The notes under the pieces were generated by a model. The model was given only the letters and a program-made list of their open reading frames with translations. It was not told the DNA's origin and ran no database searches. Both the position numbers and the translations under genes were made by a program. From positions 450,501-514,500 of the forward strand of contig JASANG010001402.1 in assembly GCA_030248215.1 (NCBI GenBank): a stretch of DNA of 64,000 bases, read 5' to 3'. Source of the stretch: Enoplolaimus lenunculus. Lineage: Eukaryota > Nematoda > Enoplea > Enoplida > Thoracostomopsidae. Positions 24,101 through 34,600 of the stretch are shown piece after piece (the first letter of the stretch is position 1; each line of letters opens with the position of its first letter).

Positions 24101-25888
24101 AAAACTAAAAATTTAATTCATTTCGCAGACGAAATTTGTTGTTTTTGACGGACGTTTTGGTCTTAAACTTTGCGAACATTTGTTTCATTTGGTCAAATTT
24201 ATATTAATAACATCTGAATGCTGTAGGTTTCAAATACCGTTGCCAATATTAATATGAACCAGAATACAACCTGGAGCCGGTCGCTAATCGACATCCGCTA
24301 TCTTATTTACACTCCTCGTATTCGGGTCACTACAGTACTTTGACTGTTTAAAATTGTAGGCTCACTGTCAATTTTAAAAATTTGTTTTTAGTGGCTTCGT
24401 CGCATCGATGCTCCGTATCAAAAATCACCAAACGCAACAATCATATCTGCGGATGGCAAAAACTATTCGCTTCTCGACTCTCATCAAACCAGTCAAATTG
24501 AACCGTTTTCCAACGGCACCTACCGGAATCGGCTAACGATCAAAGCGGCGACACTGCGACACACTGGCTGGTACGTTTGTGTCGTCACAACACCGCCTGG
24601 ACATATGATTCACAAAGAAGCATACTTGAAAGTATTACCAGGTAAAGTGTTGGTTGTGTTTGGTGTTTGCTGGTTAATTGTAGTTCTTTGATAACTAATT
24701 TTTTTTGCTTATTTTTATACTTATCTTTACACCGTAAAATTAGGGACTAGCGGACTTTATAGTGGTTTCGTAACGTAGCGTGTTAAAACAACGTCGAGCC
24801 TTACTCAGACACAGACATTTTTTGGCAGCAGCGCATGCAGTATAACGTGGATGTTCCATTAGGAATCAACGACAATTCGTCGTCCATACAACTGGTCACG
24901 CAACAGTGTCTTAAAGTTGATTAATAAATTTATACATGATGAAACTGAACCCGTTTTCATAACATGCTGGCTGCGCCATTTCCGCTGAATTCTGACCAAT
25001 CAAATTGAGTTTTAGTCACCGTGACGGTCGTCCGAAGATAATTTTATTTGGGGGACACAGAATAATTTTTGGGGGGCTCATACAGTTACAATTCAAAATT
25101 GTTTACTTTTTGACCGAGTGTGTCTGGGAGGGCACCAGCCGAATTTGGCACGGCACAGCTCCCGCCAATGGCCTCCGTGGGGACCCCTTTGTGCTACGTT
25201 TTTGAATGTTTTTTCTATTTCAGCGTTCCATCGCTATCCAGTCGAGGAAAAACTTCCGCTTCACATCGTGATTGGACTACCAGTAGCAGTACTGATGCTA
25301 CTCGGCATCGGTTACGCCATTTGGTTCCTGAAAAAGAATCAACAAAAACAAACCGGAAGCCTACGGCACGGCCGCAGGGGTCACACTTCGCCAACAGGAG
25401 TATTGAACGTCGATACGCTCAAAACAAGTGTTGGCGACTCTTCAGGAGCGTGTCTTGTAGCGGCAGCAGCGTCAAACGGAGTAACCTACTCTGGATCAAG
25501 CAGTTCAAGCTATCCCCAGAATGGATACGTCCCTAACGCGTCGCTATTAATGGGCAATCGGCTTAAACCTACGTTACCTGCACACCCACCCCCAGCGATA
25601 CCGCCTCCGTCGTCAAAAGCGGCACAGTACAAAGAATCGTACTCGCTCTATAATCAGCTTGATCCGGCGTCTAGTATCCCGTTTAATACTTCGTATACTA
25701 TGAGTGCTGATAGCCGTGATATATACGAACCAAGTCCTCAGCCGCCGTCGTTTGATTTTCAACCGCAACAACAACAACAACAACAACAACAACAAACAAC
25801 AAGTTATGATATTGATTTTTCCGATTCAGACTTTTTCACATCTCCGGATCGAGTTCAACATTACCCGTCGTTGTACAGCTGTAGATGA
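15178..25888 (+). CDS. FGFRL1: FGFRL1-like receptor, 5' exon(s) not found
   Basis: Fibroblast growth factor receptor-like 1 is a membrane protein with three Ig domains that binds FGF/heparin and lacks a kinase domain. Exons read: 15178-15456, 21282-21733, 22242-22386, 23434-23552, 24392-24641 and 25224-25888. All have AG/GT borders and matching phases. Exon 1 is Ig1 ([23 protein letters not shown]). Exon 2 is an acidic linker with 15 Asn, then the first half of Ig2 ([17 protein letters not shown]). Exon 3 finishes Ig2 ([19 protein letters not shown]). Exons 4 and 5 are Ig3 ([15 protein letters not shown], then WLRR and GWYVCVV). Exon 6 has a membrane helix ([20 protein letters not shown]) and a roughly 170-residue Pro/Ser/Gln-rich tail with no kinase. 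The tail ends in YPSLYSCR, close to the tandem tyrosine motif YPKLYTDI of the human tail; the vertebrate His-rich stretch is absent. Exon 1 starts in phase 1, so a signal-peptide exon lies upstream, inside or before the window. Family assignment is strong; orthology was not tested. Confidence 0.9.
15518..15881. mobile_element. Family G hAT-like element, diverged (G1)
   Basis: CAGGGTGTAATCGGATATCG to TATCCATTTACACCCTG, with CCGGT/ACCGG-type arms. The flanks ATTAAAAC/ACTAAAAT match six of eight. Lies in intron 1 of the FGFRL1-like gene. Confidence 0.65.
16143..16357 (+). mobile_element. Family C MITE, TTAGGC core (C3)
   Basis: GGCCCGTGTAAAGATCACTG to CGTGTTCTTTACATTGGCT, with two blocks of CTTAGG repeats. 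The flanks GAAAATGC/GAAAATGT have one mismatch. Confidence 0.85.
17242..17378. mobile_element. Family F element, short copy (F1)
   Basis: TCGTGGGCCAATCTGCTATT at the left and GCCGATTGGCCTGCGACAT at the right. The inside repeats GGCC-AATT-type words in both orientations. Confidence 0.65.
17540..17736 (+). mobile_element. Family A MITE, well preserved (A4)
   Basis: GGCCCATGTTACTTTAAGGG to CCCCTAAAAGTAACATTGGCC. A perfect 8-bp target duplication, GAAGCTGC, lies at 17532-17539 and 17737-17744. It contains CTATAAAAGAG and TTAGGC arrays. Confidence 0.92.
18320..18530. repeat. Diverged family H-like repeat
   Basis: Weak match to the AACCTCGCTAGTAAGTT and CTCTAGGCAGGACAG blocks of family H. The borders are uncertain. 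Confidence 0.3.
19289..19575. mobile_element. Family F element (F2)
   Basis: ATGTCGTAGGCCAATCTTCT at the left and TTGTGATTGGCCTAAATTGC at the right. It shares AAAACAACAGTGATGTAAAA and CCAACGCTG with F3 and F4. The right end abuts a G-family remnant ending ACCTCCGGTTGTACCCTG (19568-19612). Confidence 0.7.
20425..20634. mobile_element. Family E palindromic MITE (E2)
   Basis: CACTGCAAATTTCAGTGAGT to CATTGGAATTTACAGT, with the same GAGTTGA/TCAACTC design as E1, preceded by TA. Confidence 0.7.
20874..21170. mobile_element. Family F element, best copy (F3)
   Basis: ATGTCGTAGGCCAATCAGCG and GCAGATTGGCCTACAACATAT are inverted ends, with an inner CTGATTGGTTAACGGT block. It ends 111 bp before exon 2 of the FGFRL1-like gene. 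Confidence 0.75.
21458..21502 (+). repeat. In-frame AAC/AAT repeat encoding 15 Asn
   Basis: Trinucleotide run inside exon 2 of the FGFRL1-like gene. It encodes poly-Asn, followed by an Asp-rich stretch, in the linker between Ig1 and Ig2. Both AAC and AAT codons occur, so the tract is not a pure microsatellite. Confidence 0.95.
22457..22570 (+). mobile_element. Family H fragment
   Basis: Begins CGGGCTCGTAGCCAAGGG and contains TCAACCTTGCTTGTAAGTCG. The right end is missing and it runs into G-family-like CCGGAGGTTTCGG sequence at about 22615-22900. Confidence 0.5.
23662..23868. mobile_element. Family D palindromic MITE (D4)
   Basis: TACACTGCAAAAAATGGTGA to TCACCATTTTTTGCAGTGTA, a perfect 20-base inverted end pair including the flanking TA. 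Lies in the FGFRL1-like intron 4. Confidence 0.9.
24745..24866 (-). repeat. Dispersed repeat family M, copy 1
   Basis: Contains GGACTTTATAGTGGTTTCG and ATAACGTGGATGTTCCATTA. The complement of the same order of words is found at 36312-36428. No terminal repeats were seen. Confidence 0.65.
25020..25200. repeat. Dispersed repeat family L, copy 2
   Basis: GACCGAGTGTGTCTGGGAGG, then GCACCAGCCGAATTTGGCAC, as at 5830 and 38600. It ends only about 20 bp before the acceptor of the membrane-helix exon. Confidence 0.55.
25766..25795 (+). repeat. In-frame CAA repeat encoding poly-Gln
   Basis: Pure CAA codons encode about ten Gln in the cytoplasmic tail of the FGFRL1-like protein. A pure repeat like this is likely to vary in length between individuals. 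Confidence 0.9.
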
Positions 25889-26384
25889 ATATTTCCAAGA
25901 TGACAGGGGGTACAAAATGCGAACCCTCCCACCGTCGGGAAAAATTATCAATGACTATAAAATGGTTCTGTTACACTGGCGTGTTCAGGGGATGGTGTAA
26001 TGTAGATAGCGTTGAATTTGCCATTTTTACTGATATCGATTTTGAACTGAACGGCCAATTTGGACCAAGGTTTCATCTGTGCCCCAGTAACGGTTCTTTT
26101 GGGCTTACACAGCTAAGCAAGTCTGGTTACATTTGCCAGGTACGACAAGGAAGTAAAAATGGTTCGTCTGTGATGTTACAGGGTTGCCGCCTCCTGTGTC
26201 ACGGTGGTTCGCGTTCAACAAATACTAAAGATCTCTGAAACATTTGGCCATACAGGTTTGGAGAAATTGTCCCATGCGTTTGCCATGAGAAACAACAATG
26301 AACGATATAGAACGAGGTGCCAGATTCATTGAATCACATGTTACTCCGGTTTTGTAAAGGGGCTACACAGGGTACTTACATTTT
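25889..26384. other. Probable 3' UTR of the FGFRL1-like gene
   Basis: Follows the stop directly. An open frame runs to 26238, but in a different frame and without known motifs. No clear AATAAA was seen near. Confidence 0.4.
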
Positions 26385-26665
26385 AAACGATAATTACAGG
26401 AGTAACGATAATTACAGGAGTAGTTGAACGATAATTACAGGCGTAGTTGAACGATAATTACAGGAGTATCGATAATTACAAGAGTAGTGGAACGATAATT
26501 ACAGGAGTAGTTGAACGATAATTACAGGAGTACCGATAATTACAAGAGTAGTTGAACGATAATTATACAGGCGTAGTTGAACGATAATTACAGGAGTACC
26601 GACAATTGCAAGAGTTGTTGAACGATAATTACAGGAGTAGTTGAACAATAATTACAGGGGTAGAT
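26385..26665. repeat. Minisatellite, 16- and 23-bp units
   Basis: About twelve copies of ACGATAATTACAGGAGTAGT with two spacings (with or without GTTGA), so 16- and 23-bp units alternate. Confidence 0.92.
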
Positions 26666-27247
26666 TGAAAATTGTAGGTCTTTGCATAGACGTGCGAGCA
26701 ATTGCAATAATGTTCGGGCCGACTTCGAAATATACCAGATTAAAATATTGGGTTTCGCATGGAATTGGTAAATCGTAACAAGGCTGTTTTCTTTACACGA
26801 TGACGCAGGGGATCCTTCGGCCCAAACTCAAGAGTCGTAGTGTCCATATACAACTTTAGTAATATTAATGTTTTTAGTTTTTAGTCTTTAATTGTGTTTT
26901 TTGTTTGTGTGAACCAAATTTACAATTTCAACAGTACATATATTACATTCTGCTGCGAGAAAGTTTACAACTTCAAAAATATTCATGATGATGGGAATCG
27001 GTTTTGCATTATCGCTTATTATCAGAGGCGTATACGCGAGCTATAATTGCGAAAATGCCATCGGGATTTCGAGTAACGCCCAAAAAGGCACTTTACAGGC
27101 TAACCTGCAGAGGTTAAAAATCTTGCCTACGGCTTCGGCTTAATTAGCTCACAAATTGTCTGGCAAAATATTGCATTTGAAGCTTGTTGCACCCATACGC
27201 CCTTATCTTTTTCTGGTAATATTTGGTTTGTTTCTATACGTAGATAG

Positions 27248-27472
27248 CAGGGTACAACTGGATGTTTGCTTCCGGTTCCGGGAGCATTGTTGCCGAAGGT
27301 TCTGGCTCAACCTATAACCAAAATTATTAACAACGCTTTAGGTATACATTTTCTAAGATTAAAAAATTAAACATTGTTTAAGCGTAATTATTTCTTAGTC
27401 GCCTCCGGCTCCATCAAGTTTTGATGACATCCGGCTCCGGTTTCGGTATTTTTCACCTCCAGTTGCACCCTG
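27248..27472. mobile_element. Family G hAT-like element (G3)
   Basis: CAGGGTACAACTGGATGTTT to CACCTCCAGTTGCACCCTG. The flanks GTAGATAG/GTGGATGC match six of eight. Confidence 0.65.
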
Positions 27473-28700
27473 GTGGATGCTACTGTAGTGACCCGAATAA
27501 GAGGGTGTAATAAACGGGGTGTCCCCATTTTGAGTCTCAATCAATAGGAGTTTCGTATCCTTAATAAGAGTCTGTAAGCGGATAGAGTCCCAAAACCCTA
27601 ATAAGAGTCCATAAATGTCAATTATTCCTAATTCTAAATGACTCCAGGCCCAAATAAAGTTGAGTTCGAAACGTTAAAGCATACTTAAATTTTGAAAGTA
27701 AAATTCCAAAGTACAACCTTGCATTATCGCTCAAGCTTTTGATGCAAGGTAAAAAACGTTCAATTCAACGGATAGTTGCAATACCAGATATATATCAGTT
27801 AGCAAAGGGTGGCGGTAGGCGGGCTGAAAATAAATAACAGTCCGTAAACGAATAACAAGGGGGTACCCTCTGGAGAGGGACGATCAAACCTATGCTTATT
27901 TCGAAACATAAGCCTAATCCTAAGCAAGCCTCTAAAATCTCTAAATCGTTTATTAAGCACAATTTTCACAGGACAGGCCCATGAGTTATAGTATGGACCG
28001 AAATCAGAATAAAAAAAAATCATTTTTCGTGGTGAAATATTTGAATTTTAAGCAAATTCAATATTTTTTATTTGTTACCTTTTTGATATCATTGATATTA
28101 ATATTACTGTTTGATATTATTTTCTCTTTTTTGTGCTGTTGTTGTTGTTGTTTTTATTTTAACATTTTTTCTTTTTTATTTATAACGATGCTACAGTGTA
28201 CGGTCAACCGAGCTTATACGAGCTTATTGTGTACATAAATTTTGTTTCAGTTTAATTGTTTGCTGAAATTAGTAGAGTTGCAGAGAGACGGTTTAAGTGT
28301 CCAGTCGAATTTTGACTTTAGTGTCAATTTTTAGCCAAAGGTATTTTTGCTGTACCCCCTCGAGAAAACATTCCACCCCCCGTCTGTATGTTGTCAGTCT
28401 TATTGCTAGGATGTTCCTTTAAAAGATTTTTGGAATTTTTTGAGCTGGCTACGGGCTGTTCGTCTTTCAGATATTGTGAACAAGTCGTGTTCGCTTCGAT
28501 GAACTTGCGGTTTACGGGTTGACGCAAACGCCCGTGTTCAGATTATATTCCACCTAAACAACGAGTATTAGTGTCTCTGCAACCTTGCTAGTAATCCTTG
28601 TAATATCGATGTATTGTTGTTGCACTTTCAGTATTCAAAAATGGACGTATTTGGTACTTTGACAGGCGTACCGTTTTTCAGCTAGAAACTAATGGTAGCA
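27473..28700. other. Non-coding stretch with short internal repeats
   Basis: About 27500-27650 repeats AATAAGAGTC(T/C)-type words several times. The rest is AT-rich with no recognised family. Confidence 0.4.
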
Positions 28701-28780
28701 TTTGTTTAAGCTTTAGACTAATATTTTTTGTTTAGGCTTAGGTTTAGGCTTAGGTATAGGCTTATATCTTTACTCATGAC
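28700..28780 (+). mobile_element. Family B/C core fragment
   Basis: GTTTAAGCTTTAGACTAATA followed by TTAGGC hexamers. Both ends are missing. Confidence 0.5.
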
Positions 28781-28817
28781 ATTAACTGTTCTTTGTTTAT
28801 TCTGCTCGACTCCAACA

Positions 28818-28995
28818 CGGGCCCGTAGCGATGGGGGGATGGCGGGGGGGGGGGGCTGAGCCCCTCCTGGAAAACCGCTCCCCCTTGAAAATTTTCAACC
28901 TTGCTTGTAAGTCATTAAAAACCTTTGAATGTCCCTCCTGAAAATTTTTTAGCCCCCCAAGCAAGGTGAGCAGGCTAGGGGCTGCCCTAACAATA
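28818..28995 (+). mobile_element. Family H element
   Basis: GGGCCCGTAGCGATGGGG to AAGGTGAGCAGGCTAGGGGC, with TTTTCAACCTTGCTTGTAAG inside and a poly-G run. Confidence 0.6.
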
Positions 28996-29582
28996 CTCCA
29001 GGCCCAAACATGAGAAAATCAAAATTCATTTGAAATGACAAATCAACTCACACAGCACAGGTTGTGGTTGTTGCGAGCGACTTGATTCATAATCAGTCAG
29101 CTCAATTTATTCGAGTTTAAGTGTAAACTTTGAATTAAAGTTCAATCCGCTGATTATCATTTTGTTTAATTTTCAACTGGAAGTTGAAGGTTGTGAATGT
29201 TAGCTTTTTTAGCTTCTACGTTCATCACAAGCATTACAATCCCAGCATCAAACATTTGTGTATTCGTGTGTGTTTGTCCAAAGGCGCATCAGCGAACACT
29301 GGGGCGATCCACCCCCCCCCCCGCTGTCCCGTTTTTGGAAGTTAACAGTTAAAATCGAATACGTGCTCAACGATATGGAGAAGAAAATTTATGCTGAGGG
29401 TGTCACCCATGTTTTTGGCTCCACCTACTGCGTCCATGTATTTGTCTGTGTTCGTGTTATTGTACACAGCCGCCATTAAAAGTACAGGGTTGTATTCAAT
29501 TTATAAATCAGTGTTCAATCCTATTGATTTGTGTATTTATACATTTTTTGCGGGATAAATCGAAGATATCAGCGATGAAGGA

Positions 29583-29900
29583 AAAATTTTATGCCGGAAC
29601 CGGAACAGGAGGCAGGCCTTCATGTGTACTGTGATATTTGGGCGTTTTCCGGCTTGCACATATCCCGAACACTAAAGCAGGAGTAAACTTAGGTTTACTT
29701 ACTCGATATATATCAGGGATCAACCGGAATTCCTGTTCTGACCACAATTCCTGCACAAATATAATTCATTTTCCTGTTCCTGTTTCTGCCGTCAAAAATG
29801 CAGGATCCGGAATTTTTACAGTTTTGTGGCAAATTATTCCTAATTATTTAAATATTGGAGGAAACTGTTTTTAAATTTTTTTCCAATTTTACTTCAATTT
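29583..29900. mobile_element. Family G-like fragments
   Basis: GCCGGAACCGGAACAGG and GATCAACCGGAATTCCTGTT resemble G ends, and TTTTACAGTTTTGTGGCAAATT is repeated at 49431-49451. The borders are unclear. Confidence 0.4.
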
Positions 29901-30139
29901 TGTATTAATAAACATTGTCTGTTGTGTTCTCGCAGAAATCGCTGCTGAAATAGCTGATAATTCGCTTAAAGTCATTTTTGGCTGGTTTTCTAAAAAGTCG
30001 ATGCTGATATATGCAAATTTTCTCGAATATACAAAATCATATATTTGTCATGTCCGGTGCCTAGAGTACAAGTTCAAAGCGAATCATTTTGAACCGTTTT
30101 AATTGTTTTGCGACATTTGGTTGTCGTGCGCTTTCCACC

Positions 30140-30672
30140 AGAGTGCACCAGAAGGTCTCCCTCAGGCTTCGGCTCTGGCTGAAAATTGCCCTCGTTACTT
30201 TGGCTCCGGTAGAATTTTTGAACAAGGTTCCGGCCTTTTCAGTGGTGAAACTTTTTGTGCTTTTCTAAAGGTTGTGCGTACACTGCAAAACATGGTGGGT
30301 CAAATTGACTATCTCCGAAATAGGCTTTACGGGACTACACTACCCGAGTCATATTCGACTCCGCCATGGTCAAACGTACGACTCAATGAGTCGAATTTGA
30401 CTCTGACGAAATCGAATTTGACTCAGTTTGTGTAGTCCTGTCGTGCCTATGTCCGAGCGAGTCAATTTGACTCACCATTTTTGCAGTGTAGCGACCAGGT
30501 TGTTTGTAACTGGAGCATTGAATTGCCGAAATTTTTCGAAGTGAAAGTTTTTTTCACTATATTTCTTTGACAGCATCTTCCACAATAGTCAATTTCAAAT
30601 AAATTTGATTATATGTAATTTTGCCTCACTTCTGTCACTGACTTGAAATCCGGCAAAATAATTTGTTGTGCC
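30140..30672. mobile_element. Family G element interrupted by D5
   Basis: CTCAGGCTTCGGCTCTGG-type sequence before 30279 and G-like sequence after 30490, ending TTGTGCCCTGG. D5 is inserted in the middle, so D5 is younger. Confidence 0.5.
30279..30490. mobile_element. Family D palindromic MITE (D5)
   Basis: TACACTGCAAAACATGGTGG to CTCACCATTTTTGCAGTGTA, with GAGTC/GACTC arms inside and TA flanks. Confidence 0.85.
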
Positions 30673-31638
30673 CTGGGTACCAATTATTTAACCTCTATGG
30701 ATGCATCCTTCCGTCTACTGCATATTTGGAATTAGGCTTTTTAGGCAAAGTCTTGCCTGTTTCCACAGAAGCCGGAACTTTATTTCGAGAGGGGAAGCGG
30801 TCACGTGCCAGATGTTTAATATACTCTGTGTGTTCATTTTGGTCTTGTGAATTCGAAATTAAAGTAACTGTGTTGTGTTTAACGTTGACGCAAAGTTTTT
30901 ACGTTTTATATTTTTTACGCCGAGATATTTTCCTTTTATTGCCATTCTTTGGCGACGGTTCGTATCGAGCTGAGGCCCCAAAAATAAAATATGCAATATT
31001 AACGCGAGAAAACGCCAAACTGTCATTATTAATCTTTTTGTCCATATAAACGTAAGCTTTTAGGAATAAAACTTTGATGCTTCGCGAATTATTGTTAAAA
31101 TGAACACAGTTTCAGATTTAACATTACTTAAAATGTGTAGTTTAATACTAAGCATCCATATCTGGCACCCGCTTAACTTTGCCAACCTCCAGGTTCGGTC
31201 CTACTATTTTAGTATTTTACATCTCCTGTTGACCTGTGTTGACCAACATTTTGCTTAGTTTGTGGCGTTAACTTTTAAGTCAGGCGTTTGTAACCAAACC
31301 TTCTGGTGACCACATAATAGTCGATGTGGTCAGAAAATTGTACCAATTTTTGAGCTTCTAATCTATATATAAATCACGCAGTAGTAAATTCGAAAGCATA
31401 GTGACTGCTGTTACAACATTGCGAAGAGTTTTGTTTAAAATGCGCTGGTTAAAATAACTTCCTTTTAGCTTTTAAGATAATTTTATTTTTTCAACAATGC
31501 AGTGCATAAAATTTTATGCCAAGTTTAAAACGACTAAACAGCTGTGTAAATCTGCTAAATATTTCAATTTAGCAAACGGAATTTTAAATGAAAAGACGAT
31601 AATACCTGTCGAAATGTCAACTGTACTGTGTGAAAACA

Positions 31639-31646
31639 TATAAAAG
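31639..31646 (+). promoter_or_regulatory. TATA box of the small secreted protein gene
   Basis: TATAAAAG lies about 30 bp before a pyrimidine-rich start region near 31670-31680. From there a short leader with no ATG runs to the donor at 31744. Confidence 0.6.
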
Positions 31647-31669
31647 AGATGGTTTTACGGAACCGAAAC

Positions 31670-34600
31670 ATATTTTTCAATCGCCAGTTGTATTCTGCTG
31701 TATTTTATATTTTACGATTTTGGAGCATCCAGTGAACAAAAATGTAAGTTGAACGCATTGGCAAATTTAGCCGTTCAAATATACTTTCAATCTATGAGAA
31801 GTACAGTTAACATTTCGCGATGTAGAGCTCTCGATTTAAGAACGCATTGTGTTCCGTTTTGGGGTACAAAGGCAAATTTTTAGTCTCTATGAATATGCAG
31901 GTTGGTAGTCAGTTATATATTCATCTACTTTTGCACCAATTTTACTTTGAGAAGCGTAACAGTGAGACTATAAACCTTAGCGTAAGGATAAGGGTATAAA
32001 ACTAAGTCTAAGCCGAAGCAAAAAAATCTAAATCTTATTAGCTTACTCTACACACAAAATAAATTTTAACTAAAATTTAACGACTCCCATTTTCTTGAAT
32101 TTTCGAAACATAAATGTTTTCTATTTCAGACATAAATGGGTTTAATTAGCTCAGAAATTTGTTTCTTAAATGACTAAAATATAAATGTTTTTATTCAAGA
32201 AATTACTCTTGCAAATTTGTCGCAAATTTCTTTCTTTTAAGAAATAGTTGTCTTTTATTCAAGAATTATTTTTCTGATTTTATGTATGTAAAAAGTTGCT
32301 CCATATTCTTAAAATGGTATTTAAATAATCGAATTTTCATGTATGTAAAAAGTTTCTCCGTTTATATTCTTAAAATGGTATTTAAATAATCGAATTTTCG
32401 TGTATGTAAAAAGTTTCTCCGTTTATATTCTTAAAATGGTATTTAAATAATCGAATTTTTATGTATGTAAAAAGTTTCTCCGTTCATATTCTTAAAATGG
32501 TATTTAAATAATCGAATTTTTATGTATGTAAAAAGTTGCTCCATATTCTTAAAATGGTATTTAAATAATCGAATTTTCATGTATGTAAAAAGTTTCTCCG
32601 TTCATATTCTTAAAATGGTATTTAAATAATCGAATTTTTATGTATGTAAAAAGTTGCTCCATATTCTTAAAATGGTATTTAAATAATCGAATTTTCATGT
32701 ATGTAAAAAGTTTCTCCGTTTATATTCTTAAAATGGTATTTAAATAATCGAATTTTTATGTATGTAAAAAGTTTCTCCGTTTATATTCTTAAAATGGTAT
32801 TTAAATAATCGAATTTTTATGTATGTAAAAAGTTGCTCCATATTCTTAAAATGGTATTTAAATAATCGAATTTTCATGTATGTAAAAAGTTTCTCCGTTC
32901 ATATTCTTAAAATGGTATTTAAATAATCGAATTTTCATGTATGTAAAAAGTTTCTCCGTTTATATTCTTAAAATGGTATTTAAATAATCGAATTTTTATG
33001 TATGTAAAAAGTTTCTCCGTTCATATTCTTAAAATGGTATTTAAATAATCGAATTTTCATGTATGTAAAAAGTTTCTCCGTTTATATTCTTAAAATGGTA
33101 TTTAAATAATCGAATTTTTATGTATGTAAAAAGTTTCTCCGTTCATATTCTTAAAATGGTATTTAAATAATCGAATTTTCATGTATGTAAAAAGTTTCTC
33201 CGTTCATATTCTTAAAATGGTATTTAAATAATCGAATTTTCATGTATGTAAAAAGTTTCTCCGTTTATATTCTTAAAATGGTATTTAAATAATCGAATTT
33301 TTATGTATGTAAAAAGTTTCTCCGTTTATATTCTTAAAATGGTATTTAAATAATCGAATTTTTATGTATGTAAAAAGTTTCTCCGTTTATATTCTTAAAA
33401 TGGTATTTAAATAATCGAATTTTCATGTATGTAAAAAGTTTCTCCGTTTATATACTTAAAATGGTATTTAAATAATCGAATTTTTATGTATGTAAAAAGT
33501 TGCTCCATATTCTTAAAATGGTATTTAAATAATCGAATTTTCATGTATGTAAAAAGTTTCTCCGTTCATATTCTTAAAATGGTATTTAAATAATCGAATT
33601 TTCATGTATGTAAAAAGTTTCTCCGTTTATATTCTTAAAATGGTATTTAAATAATCGAATTTTTATGTATGTAAAAAGTTTCTCCGTTCATATTCTTAAA
33701 ATGGTATTTAAATAATCGAATTTTCATGTATGTAAAAAGTTTCTCCGTTTATATTCTTAAAATGGTATTTAAATAATCGAATTTTTATGTATGTAAAAAG
33801 TTTCTCCGTTCATATTCTTAAAATGGTATTTAAATAATCGAATTTTCATGTATGTAAAAAGTTTCTCCGTTTATATTCTTAAAATGGTATTTAAATAATC
33901 GAATTTTCATGTATGTAAAAAGTTTCTCCGTTTATATTCTTAAAATGGTATTTAAATAATCGAATTTTCATGTATGTAAAAAGTTTCTCCGTTTATATTC
34001 TTAAAATGGTATTTAAATAATCGAATTTTTATGTATGTAAAAAGTTTCTCCGTTCATATTCTTAAAATGGTATTTAAATAAGAGAATTTTTATGTATGTA
34101 AAAAGTTTCTCCGTTCATATTCTTAAAATGGTATTTAAATAATCGAATTTTCATGTATGTAAAAAGTTTCTCCGTTTATATTCTTAAAATGGTATTTAAA
34201 TAATCGAATTTTCATGTATGTAAAAAGTTTCTCCGTTTATATTCTTAAAATGGTATTTAAATAATCGAATTTTCATGTATGTAAAAAGTTTCTCCGTTTA
34301 TATTCTTAAAATGGTATTTAAATAATCGAATTTTTATGTATGTAAAAAGTTTCCTCGTTCATATTCTTAAAATGGTATTTAAATAATCGAATATCAATGA
34401 CATTTCGGGTTGAGCTCTGGCTCGGTTCAACTTAAGTTACGTTTTTGATGTATTTTCGGTTGTAAAATTAGGGTATTGGGTTGAGCTTTAGCTCCCAATT
34501 TTAGAGTCAGTTTCCATGGCAAATCTCTGTGTTTTTTCTAAGACATATTTGTCTTATATTTCAGAAACATTTTTCTTAATCGTTATAAAATTATAGCGTG

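Noticed and set aside
25885-26238. 117-residue open frame after the FGFRL1-like stop
   Set aside because: It overlaps the stop in another frame and has no recognisable domain. Treated as 3' UTR.
30663-31049. 128-residue open frame as a gene
   Set aside because: It begins within repeat sequence, and has no start context, motifs or splice support. Likely chance.
32272-34395. CRISPR-like array
   Set aside because: Units are directly tandem with no unique spacers, and the DNA is animal.
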